Assembly (NCBI GenBank): GCA_964030475.1
Contig: CAXIPT010000007.1
Span: forward strand, 2,353,318 to 2,417,317
Source: Tethya wilhelma
Taxonomy: Eukaryota; Porifera; Demospongiae; Tethyida; Tethyidae
Reading direction: 5' to 3'
DNA length: 64,000 bases
How positions within the stretch are numbered: the stretch's first letter is position 1; each line of letters opens with the position of its first letter. Of the stretch, positions 49,101 to 58,600 are shown piece by piece. The notes under the pieces were generated by a model. It was not told where the DNA came from. It searched no databases and worked only from the letters and a program-made list of their open reading frames with translations. The position numbers were made by a program, and so were the translations under genes.

Positions 49101-52100
49101 TCCAAGGAAAACGGCAAGAAGATGGACGCTGCAAGTACGTACTTGCTCTACTAACCACTCTAAAATCCCAAGAGCTATTTGATGGGTTTTGTCGAGTGTA
49201 CTACCATGAGCATCATTCTACTCCTCCAACAGAATCTTTCATTAGTCGTCTTCACACTCTAAAGGACCTTGAGGTGAAATGCATTGATATTGAACTAAAG
49301 ACAGAACTATGGGATAAAGGCCATGTAATTCCTGACACTGAGTCTACACTCATTTGCCTAATGGTTGTAGAAAAGAAATCATTGTACATCTCACCTCATT
49401 GTGCTTCATGCACTGAGGAAAAGTTCTGGACAAAAATAGCTTCTTCCATTAGATCGTACTTGGGTGAAGAAATTAGAAATGATGCCTTCATCAAGGCCAT
49501 GTTTGATTGCCAACCTTGTGAAATCTCTGAAGCTTTGGACCAGAATGAAATTATACCATTCAAAATTAGTGATCAGAAACCTGAAGAAAGAAGAGTTGTG
49601 GGCAGTGTTATTCCTTTGCAAGAACTATCTCACAGAGATTCAATCATCATCCAGAATTACGAAGCTGGTGAGCTTGTATGCTACCTATCAGAAGATGGTC
49701 TGCTAACTTGGGCTGAGGTTATGAACACAAAACCAATACTGGATGATAATATTTTAAATCCTACCATTACTTTGAGAGTTGTTGAAGGTCTCAAAACTGA
49801 AGGTACTGATGGAAACTCTGATAATGGGAAGACAGATGAGAGCAGTAGTGATGGTGAGACCACACGAGAAACCAAAGTCATAGTTTCGCCAATACAAGTG
49901 TTTAAAATTTTATCCCTACCTCAAGAGGCTCAGTTGTGGGACAACACTCAAACACCATATGCAGATCCAATTATTCTTGCTCCAATACCATACAATGACC
50001 AGGACACACTACGCAAGTGGATTTCTGACCTGTATGACTCAAAACATCTGAGGAGTATGAGTGGACTGATGGCTTCCATGGTGACAATACGATTAATAGG
50101 ACACATGCATTATCAGTTGGTTGTTCAGAACAATGCTCCACAGTTGTTCACTTCAGCAGTGATGTGGATTAAAGAAATTGTCTCAGAGAAAGAGTTGCCA
50201 TGTACAGTGATCAACAAGAAACATGAGCTTCATGCTTCTATGAACTCTCTTGTGGAGATGGTGTTCAAGCTCTCCTTGGACTCCGACAATGATGCATGGG
50301 AGAGTGATTTGGATACACCATCAATTGCAAGTGCCTCACCTCAACACCATGCATACCCCAGTGGTGGTGCAAGTGGCTCTAGACTGAGTGGTGCATCTGT
50401 TGGTGGCAGATACACTCTTAGATACCCAAGTACACAGACTCAACAAACAGCAGCAACTGCAGCTCCTATTGGTGGTAGTAGTACTACTACCACTACTCAG
50501 AGTATGCCGTCAAGTAAACCAGTAAGTGCACCCCCTCAACCGAGAATTCCTCAACCCGCTCGAACCAGAAGAGGATACAGAGCTCCACAACAGACCAGAC
50601 GGACTAGGTTTCCCAATATATTCATCCCCCCAGCTGCTGCTACAACTGCCCAGCCAATGAGGCCTCCTCCCATTTGTGAGAGAAGTGCAGCTGCCTGGTT
50701 GGAACAAGCCAAGGCTGACTTCAAAGCAGCTGAGGTTTTGTTGCTCAGAGAAGGACAAGACAAAGCAGAAAACAAATTTCCAGCTCTTGTTTGCTTCCTC
50801 TGTCATGACAGTGTTGAGAAGTGCCTCAAAGGTGCACACTATGCCTTCTGTGGTCTACAAAGTCACTTAGTTAACAATAGTAGCTTGGTGACTCTTGCTG
50901 AAAACTTGGACAAAGAGAACAAAAGTAGAGTGATGGTAGTTGCTGAAAGGTGTCCACAAGAGATTGTTGAGGTGTTCAAGGAGTGTGCTATGTTTATGAA
51001 TCAACATGAAAATGTGAGTCGTTTCCCTAACTACCACACCCCAGAATGTGCTCCAGCTGCGGTTTATGATGTCGACAGTGCTAAAGAAGCACACAAAATG
51101 GTCCAGCATATGTTTGATGAGGTGCTTAAGAATGACAAACTCAAAAAATTTCTTGGAAACATGGAGCAACTTCCTAGGATACAGTTTATATCAACTCTCA
51201 GATCTATAGAGTCTGGCTCAGGTATGTATATTCATGCAGATGCAGATCAATTAGATATTGTGGCATGTGTGGTATAATATACCACATAGTACAAAATATT
51301 GGCGAGAAGAAAATTTGGCAGATTGTCAAAATTTCATGATTGCCATTGATTGGCTGATATTATTTTGGTGGTAGCGACGCAGTAATACATGTATTGCGTA
51401 TGCATGTGCTGTGCAAAAATTACTGTTTGGCAGATTTAATATTGACAGTCCTTACCAAAACCACCAATCCACCAAATTTTTGTGTTATATTATATAATAA
51501 TTATATGGTACTACTTTATACACTTGATTTTGTTTTTTGTTTTTTTTCTCTGACTGTAGATTCTGAGTGGCCCAGGTCATGGGATCCAATGGGTGATGAT
51601 GAAGTGAAGCTGTCACTGTTGGATCCTGAGTCACCTACTGAGCGTGATGAGTATGATAAAGTAGCCGGAGCCTTTCTCCAGTCCCTTCCCAATGCTGTTA
51701 TAAAGCGAATTGAACGTGTTCAAAATAAGATTCTCTGGACAAAGTACCAAAATCGAAGTGAAGTAATGAAGACTTCTAACAACGGAATTCTGAGGGAAAA
51801 AATTCTGTTTCATGGCACAAGTACCAATGACCCTAAACTCATTTATAAAGGAGATGTGGGATTCGACAGACGTTTTTGTTATTCGGGTTTGTGGGGACAA
51901 GGAAACTATTTTGCCACAAATGCTTCTTATTCCAATAGTGGATATGCATATCGATGCCCTAGAACACAAAATTTGCGAAAAATGTTTGCTGCGTGGGTTT
52001 TGACCGGAATTTCATTTGATTCTCCTTCGGATCCCAACCTTAAGATGCCTCCCTACAGAGATTCATCGGTTAGATCTGAAAGTACTGTAAGCCGACGCTA

Positions 52101-52197
52101 TGATTGTGTAACTGGCATGGCAGGTGGTACTCGTGTTTACATAACCTATGAAAATGATTTGGCCTATCCTGCATATCTTATTACTTATGAGCCTTGA
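28147..52197 (+). CDS. Giant sacsin-family protein with HEPN and C-terminal PARP domain
   Basis: Exons: 28147-28171 (ATG), 28411-28499, 29955-30219, 34249-51221, 51560-52197 (TGA). All splice phases agree, and if the 632-bp direct duplication in exon 4 is counted once the total is 17,358 bp (5,785 codons plus stop). Four sacsin-type GHKL/Hsp90-like ATPase modules begin near residues 20, 1408, 2415 and 3459 (numbered with the duplication counted once). Each has an N-box (ELIQNADDAGA or FIQNADDAQA) and a G-box (K-x-G-R-F-G-x-G-F or G-K-F-G-I-G-F). A low-complexity linker (about 5280-5390) precedes HEPN (about 5395-5560), then the PARP catalytic domain (about 5605-5785). I see no ubiquitin-like N-terminus and no J-domain (HPD), both present in vertebrate sacsin. 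The single huge exon resembles the giant coding exon of vertebrate SACS. The role is inferred: a chaperone-type scaffold with ADP-ribosyltransferase output, probably cytoplasmic. The exon copy at 32890-33993 is bypassed in this model. Confidence 0.85.
28500..29954. other. Intron 2 of the sacsin-PARP gene
   Basis: 1.45 kb with no credible exon or recognised repeat. It separates the YPEGGQILK exon from the ELIQNADDAGA exon. Confidence 0.6.
30273..31195 (-). mobile_element. Family A repeat, copy 5 (inverted, sacsin intron 3)
   Basis: Opposite orientation to copies 1-4. It starts ATCATACGTACGGTAGTACG then TAGTAGGAATGGGCC and ends with the hairpin formed by arms near 30830-30930 and 31080-31190 (GAAGTAGTCATGTGCCGAAA and its complement). 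More diverged than the others. A CCTT microsatellite has grown inside it. Confidence 0.85.
30504..30539. repeat. (CCTT)n microsatellite
   Basis: About eight CCTT units inside family A copy 5, at the place where other copies carry ACGT repeats. Confidence 0.9.
31400..31663. mobile_element. Family C-like fold-back element (copy 3, sacsin intron 3)
   Basis: CTGAAAAATAGGAAGGGCTA with GGGAAAGAGC on the left pairs with GCTCTCTCCC and TAGCCCTTCCTATTTTCAG on the right. The outer ends carry CAGACTCTCT and AGAGAGCCTC. Shares TTTGGCATACTGATTTTTCT-type internal sequence with copy 1 (inverted). Confidence 0.7.
31962..32156. mobile_element. Family B MITE (copy 1, sacsin intron 3)
   Basis: Ends CCGTATAGCACAAAAATTTG and AATATTTTGTGCTATATTGT are inverted. 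Internal GGCGGATTTTAATATTGGCA and CCGCCAATATTTTG. A second copy sits in the intron between the HEPN and PARP exons (51284-51497). Confidence 0.75.
32635..33993 (+). repeat. 1,359-bp direct duplication, copy 1
   Basis: Matches 33994-35352 over its length without visible differences. It carries the end of intron 3, the acceptor TTTTTTAG and the first 1.1 kb of the giant exon (from 32890). At its end the exon frame reads ...CEVKNM and stops at 33999-34001, because copy 2 intron sequence follows. Confidence 0.95.
33994..35352 (+). repeat. 1,359-bp direct duplication, copy 2
   Basis: Second copy, with the same acceptor (exon start 34249), continuing without interruption into the rest of the giant exon. 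The copies abut exactly, with only a few bases of shared sequence at the junction. Confidence 0.95.
39200..39831 (+). repeat. 632-bp direct duplication, copy 1
   Basis: Inside the giant exon. Identical by eye to 39832-40463. Coding in frame with the upstream part (ending LVTNTPC). Confidence 0.95.
39832..40463 (+). repeat. 632-bp direct duplication, copy 2
   Basis: Second copy abuts the first. 632 is not a multiple of 3, so the frame of the upstream exon is lost at the junction and ends at 39977. From 39950 the other frame is open to 51277. With one copy only, the frame passes straight through (LVTNTPC then IPCQG). Confidence 0.95.
50686..51180 (+). other. HEPN domain of the sacsin-PARP protein
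   Basis: Helical region beginning AAAWLEQAKADFKAAEVLL, with ALVCFLCHDSVEKCLKGAHY, the hallmark of the sacsin-type HEPN fold. It carries R-F-P-N-Y-H near its C-terminal part, which fits the R-x4-6-H pattern of HEPN nucleases. Human sacsin also ends in HEPN, but here the chain continues into a PARP domain. Confidence 0.85.
51284..51497. mobile_element. Family B MITE (copy 2, HEPN-PARP intron)
   Basis: Contains TAGTACAAAATATTGGCGAG at the left and CCACCAAATTTTTGTGTTAT at the right, inverted relative to the copy at 31962-32156. It occupies about two thirds of the 338-bp intron that joins the HEPN exon to the PARP exon. Confidence 0.7.
51560..52197 (+). other. PARP (ADP-ribosyltransferase) catalytic exon
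   Basis: The last exon reads DSEWPRSWDPMGDDEVKL, then the PARP core: IKRIERVQNKILWTKYQNR, ILFHGTS (NAD-binding His), GFDRRF, GLWGQGNYFATNASYS (Tyr), MFAAWVLTG, PP, RYDCVTG, and a final VYITYE followed by AYPAYLITYEP. The order and spacing match the PARP10/14-type catalytic domain. The third catalytic position, Glu in polymerases, appears to be Val in RVYITYE, which would suggest mono-ADP-ribosylation or inactivity. The splice acceptor CTGACTGTAG and phase 1 match the preceding GGCTCAG donor. By eye the frame is uninterrupted to TGA. Confidence 0.9.
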
Positions 52198-52375
52198 ACT
52201 TGCCTTTAATGGTACAAAATAACAACAGTAACTGTTGCTATCATAATTATTACTATTCCGTAATTATTATTAGTTATTAGTTTTACTGCTATTTATGACA
52301 GTGCCACATAATTATTACTGATATTTTATTTCGTTCAGTGTTGTGTTAACATGCATTATAAGTATGTGTTTTGTA

Positions 52376-52381
52376 ATTAAA
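52376..52381 (+). terminator. Candidate polyadenylation signal of the sacsin-PARP gene
   Basis: ATTAAA about 180 bp after the TGA. The convergent mucin-like gene ends at 52661, so both 3' UTRs must be short. Confidence 0.35.
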
Positions 52382-52660
52382 ATGAATTTCAGGTAGTCTA
52401 GTAATGCATTTCTGATTGGCCGATAATTATTGATCCAAGATAATAAAAAAAAAGTTTAATTTTTCACAATACAGCACAGTAATAGCAATAAGCCTGCATG
52501 CAGAGAGTGAGACACGTACCATTGTTAATGTGTGGGAAAACTCAGAACTATACCTACTGCAATTATTATAAATACATTATTAAAGTCCATTTTTATAAAG
52601 CTATAGTCAAAAGACTGCATGACATTGTATTACTATATATAATTGTGCTCTTACAAATTA

Positions 52661-55600
52661 TTAGCAAGGGTGTTCATAGCACTTGAATCTCTCTGGTGTT
52701 CGTTCCTTCCTCCCACGAGCCTGCATGCATGCATTGTGTAACAATTATGTAACAACTCCTGCTTATAGCAATCATCATTAAAGTATAACATATGGTATAA
52801 TATACATGTTACTAGTAATACTTATTCACCTTGGGATAAAGAACACTATTTAGACGGCGAACACACACAGCCCAGCTCTTGAAGCATTTTTCATTTTGTT
52901 GAACCACAAGAGGATAGAATGAGCAGCTGCCACAATTGTCAGGAAGTGAACGATGTTCATCATCATAGTAGCATGTATGGCAAAATGTAATGCGACAGGA
53001 AGCATCACATTTTGTATCATTGATGGGATTTGGTCTATGAAGGATAGAACAATCAATCTGTGAGTGCTTGCAATCACCCCAAAACCACTTCCTGGTCATG
53101 GGTAATAACAAAGATCACTCTATAGAGTATGGGGGAATATCATAGTACCCTCAATGTAACCACAACCAGCAATTAAGAAACATACAAAACACATCATTAC
53201 ATAGTGCACAGAGATCTCCTCGTTAGAACAGCAGAACAGTATCCTTGTGTACACAGAGGAGGACAACCTACATGCGCATGCCATGGGTATAGAATAACGA
53301 TGAAGTTAATTATGCAATGAAACAGTTAATTGACTGATGCCACTCAGGTTCACAATATTCTGTCATGTGACCTAGCTGCAAAATACTATTATCAACAGTT
53401 GAACAAAGATGAAAAACTCTTCTTCCCATGCAGAAAACATTATTACAAGTGAGAATATATTTTTGGGAGAGCCCAGTTCAAAGATAGATTTTCCTTACGT
53501 GGTGGCTCACTAGGGGGCTGTGTAGTGGCCTCTGTAGTGGTGGCCTCCACGGTAGTGGTTTCCATGGTAGTGGTCTCCATGGTGGTGGCCTCTGTGGTAG
53601 TGGCCTCTGTAGTGGTAGCCTCCATGGTAGTGGTCTCCATGGTAGTGGCCTCCGTAGTGGTAGCCTCCATGGTAGTGGCCTCCGTAGTGGTGGCCTCTGT
53701 AGTGGTAGCCTCCGTAGTGGTGGCCTCTGTGGTAGTGGTCTCCACGGTAGTGGCCTCCGTAGTGGTGGCCTCCATGGTAGTGGCCTCTGTAGTGGTGGCC
53801 TCCATGGTAGTGGCCTCCGTAGTGGTAGCCTCCATGGTAGTGGCCTCCGTAGTGGTGGCCTCTGTAGTGGTAGCCTCCGTAGTGGTGGCCTCTGTGGTAG
53901 TGGTCTCCACGGTAGTGGCCTCCGTAGTGGTGGCCTCCATGGTAGTGGCCTCTGTAGTGGTGGCCTCCATGGTAGTGGCCTCTGTAGTGGTTGGAGGGGG
54001 CTCTGTGGTGGTGGGTGTTGTTGGTACTGGTGTGGTTGGAAGAGGTAAGAGGAATCCAGCTTCTCTATATTGCTCCTCACTTTGCTATAGTTATGTAATA
54101 TAGATAATTATGGTTTAAGTTTGGGCCAACCAGCTATAAAGGATAAAAAGGACTATCAATTCCAATTCCAACTTGTATAACCTAACAAGACATACATACC
54201 TCAACTGCTAGTTCTACATTTTCTTTGGAAAGGAAACCATCCTCAAGTTGGATGTAAAAGGTGATCAAAAGTTCTCCATCATCATTTTGGTCCACAAGAG
54301 AAGTAGGGATTGCCACATTTGTAGCAACAACCTTGACATCAAGACTGTCATGTGCATATAAAGTGAAATAGGTGCATATAATTATATGGCTGTATGATTT
54401 TTAATATGAATCTAGCTTAGTCATTATTGACTATTCAAGAGTCATGCTCAGTTCAGCATATCTTATTAATTGGCTTACAGTTTTGTGTCTCTCTCCAGAA
54501 GAACAACATTGCATGTCTCCTTTGCACAAAATTCATTAATTACGTTTGCTGTAACCTCTCTGAACTTCTGTTGTACACCTGGTATAAACTATATTACAGA
54601 TATAAAAGTATATAAGTATTAATCAGTGTATAGTGTGTATTCTAAGTGATTTTCTGGTTGGGTGGTGGTCATTATTTTAGATCACTCTAGTTTATTCATT
54701 CTTTTAGCTGAGTTGGTGAACAATAGTGTGTATTATGTTACATTGAACTTGACTAGACTTTTAATTACATATTTAGAGTCAACCACTATCTGATGAAAAC
54801 TTGTCAATGTTTATTGAAGTGTACCATGGTTGCATGGCGGAGGATTGTGCTTTTGTTCCCTTTGTTAAACAGATTGCTTTGTTCTATGCACAAAACAAAG
54901 GCGCTACTAACTAACGCTAAACAAACTATACAAACCACTAACACCACAAATACACTGTTATCATGATGCCATGATACATAATTACTGATTTTGGAGTGAG
55001 ATTTGGTGCGGTGTAGACAATGCTGTTTTCCTCTCCTGATGTTGGCGTCACTACTACAGGTGGTGGTGGGGGAGGCTCATTGACAATACCTAAAATATTT
55101 GTTATAAGCCTGATACATAAACATATAACAAATTATATACGTATGACTATAATATATAGCTCAATGGTTCATACGTGAGCAATTCTCTCCAACAAGCTCA
55201 TAGCCAGGAACACAGGCACACTCAAATGATCCTTCAGTGTTTTGGCATTCAGAGTTTCCATCTTCCTCACACATATTCACTCCACTTAGTGCTGCTTCAA
55301 AGCATTCATTAATGTCTGTGTGCATTAAAAAAACACACAAAATGTATGATTGGTATCATTCTACAATAATTATTATTATGTTATTAATTTTATTGATGGT
55401 TTTGATCCTACCTATGCAGCTGTGTTCATCATTTTGTAAACTGTACCCTTCCTGGCATTCACACTGGTATGAGCCTTCTAGGTTAATGCAGAGTTGGTCA
55501 CAAGGATTTCTATCACACTCATTAATGTCTAGAATAATACATAATTTAGGTAAACCATTCATTTATTGGGTATAATAATAATTATTCGGTATACATTAAT

Positions 55601-58600
55601 TGTACATACCAACACACTGAGTCCCTCCTGGCATTTCCAATTCAAACCCGATAGGGCAGAAACATTGATCTTCACCGTTGATCACAGCACACTCATAAGA
55701 GCACAGTCCTTCACAGGGTACATCAGCTGACAGTGTATATAGTCAATACATAGTATTCAGTAAGTGGTTTCGTAGTTATGTATAAAAACATGATGGTTAA
55801 TTATTTTACTACTATTTCAAAGCTAAGTTTACGTATAGCAACCACCATAAAAGTTTGAAATGCCTACCAGTACAATTCCTGCCATCATCATGTAGAGTGA
55901 ATCCTTCAGAGCAGCTGCAAATGTAAGATCCAATTGTGTTCTCACACAGCTGCTGACAATCATTTAAGCCCTCACACTCATTCACATCTAAGAGGAAATG
56001 CATAAACACATGTATACACAAATAATCATGTATCATATTACCCTAATTAAAGCACAAACCTTGGCAGAGTCGAGTGTCTATTAATTGGTAGCCATCATTA
56101 CAGGCACAGAAGAAGCTCCCATCAGTATTCTCACAATTTTGGTCACACAGTGTTGAGTTCAGCTGGCACTCATCAATGTCTGTTGACATGGATTAGTGAA
56201 ATGAGTTATTAGGATAATAAAAATTAATTTGGATAAAAATATCTCAACCTTCATAATAATAATTATTATTGAAACTTCAAATAAAATTATAATTATATAC
56301 AGCACATATGCTGGCTACAGCTCACCATAGCACTTGGTCGCATCACCAGTGTATCCTTCAGGACATGAGCCACACACAGCACCAACACCAGGGGCTGGAA
56401 CGTCCATACACTCCACTCCTTCAAAACATTCAATCTCAGAACAGCCATTTCGATCTTCTTCACAAAATGCACCACTAAATGCTACAATAAAAAGCATTTC
56501 ACAAGTTTGTGGTTTACAGTATTAGTAACTGCATGCATGTTGATTGAAAGATTAAGATGTACATACCTTCAGTACACTTGCAGTTGAGCAATGCGGTTGC
56601 ATTACTAGTTAGAAGTCCTTCTCTTGAGCAGTTGCCACCATTGACACATGCACATATTTCAACAATGGGTACAAAGGTCGAAGAAGCATTCATGGAGTCA
56701 GTAGCAACAAAAGTTAAAGGTTCAAAGGTCACTTCTTGTAGATTCCATCTAAACACATACTCCCCATCCCCCAAGTGCTCCAGACCTGAGTTGGGTGGAA
56801 GCCCTCCAAGTACCGTTAGGGTAAATTCATCTCCAGGATCAACAACCATAATGTTGTAGGATGTCTCTTGTCCAATAGTAATTCTTAAGATGGCATCAGA
56901 TGAAATATTTGGTGGGAAATTTTCTGCAAATTAACATGTATACACAAGCACATGAAAAACGTCTGAAGTGCGTGGCATTATATTAATTCATGATATAAGA
57001 GTATATATACATGATCGAGTTACTCTTGATATCAAAGAAGCTTATATAGTTCTATATATATCTCACCTATTTCATCTCTTGTCAAGTTAGTTTGCTTTTC
57101 ATAGTTTAAAGTGGTCATAGCTACTTCCATATCTCCAGACTGAAACAGATCTAATATACACTGAGGATTTCCTTCACATGTAATTTCTATGTCTTCAGGT
57201 ATTTCAAGCTCATCGAGAAATACAGGAACAAATTCATCATCAGCTTGACGTCTACGTCTCTGATTAGTATGGAAAAAACGCTTATCACCCTTTTTCAGTT
57301 TCCCTAAAAAGAGAAAGAATTTAGAGGGCGCAGCCCGAGGGAAGATATACAACAGCACGAAGGAGTACAAAACCATACACACTAGATAGTACAGATGACT
57401 TGTACCATAGTGGTCACTAAATAAACTCAGCTGATGTACCCTAGGGTAAAACCACCATGTACCCTGGCTTGCTCTAGAGTTACTACTGGTGGTTAGCCAG
57501 TGTACACTGGATATGTAAACTTAGGCGGTACCTTTGAAGTATGACCTAACTATGGTACAATTATATAATAATTATATTGTAGATGAGAGATAACTACCGT
57601 CAAGATAATAATTATATTATTTTCCTTACAATGTTCTCGTAAGTGATCATTGATTTGTCTTTCATTGATAACATTAGGAACTGAAGCTGTGTTGTCTCTG
57701 GTATGAAATTCATTGCCAGAACTTTCATCTAAGTTTCCTAAAAATCCTTGAACTCTATTGGCATATGTTTTTGGAACTAGTGCTGTGAAATCCATGTAGT
57801 CATATTGTCGATACAGTTGGAGTATAATACCATTTTCAAAGAAGGATACATATACAGTGTTACTTCCAGCATATCTCAGTTCAGCATTTTCATTTCTCCA
57901 TGGGAGTCTATGTGTTATGTCTTCAAAATCAGGTTGTGTTTGGTACAATCGACCATTCAAATTATACTACAAACAAAGCAAGGTATAAATACATTCATGA
58001 GGCTACTCAGTATAATTATAATTATATTGCACCATATAATAGCATACATCTGTCCATATTGCATTTATTCATCATATGCAATTATATTGCATATTGCATA
58101 ATTATAATATGCATCTGTGGCTTAAAAGCTATAAATAAGGCTATAGTATGTATGTACCTCAAAGGTAAGATTAACTCTACCAAACGCAAATGCAATATGG
58201 ACAGACACTCCTCTTCTTCCTCGGGGCCACTGATGCATTCGTCCCTGAAGAGTAAATATGGAGGAGTTTGGGTCTAGGTTTTCAGGAAGAACTTTTAGTA
58301 GTATAAACTCTCCATTGCTTTGGAAATCATATTGTCTGCCATCAAACGTTCGATAGTGTGGATCACCTTGGCCATGACCTGCATGCATAATTAATGTCTA
58401 GTTGAAGGATGAACTACACTGCATATGCAGTAACATTAACACTGATCATGAGCAGCAACATACCAATTGCTGGTGCTTGATACCGTCGTGGTGGTTGACA
58501 ATTGTTTATTATCCTTTGATGAAAGTATTTAGTACAGTAGTACTTGTCGTCAAATCCAATTTCACAACAGTCTTGTCTGAACTTTAGATCAAACTGCTCA

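Noticed and set aside
28147..52197. Bacterial contamination as source of the HEPN-PARP part
   Set aside because: Introns, giant-exon sacsin layout and continuous frame argue for a native eukaryotic gene.
53100..53200. Direct splice from the mucin-tract exon to the exon at 53091
   Set aside because: Phases do not match (1 against 2). A 67-bp exon at 53201-53267 restores the frame.
53478..54103. Open frames of 175-200 codons on both strands ([14 protein letters not shown])
   Set aside because: Side effects of the 15-bp minisatellite. Only the EATT frame joins the neighbouring exons in phase.
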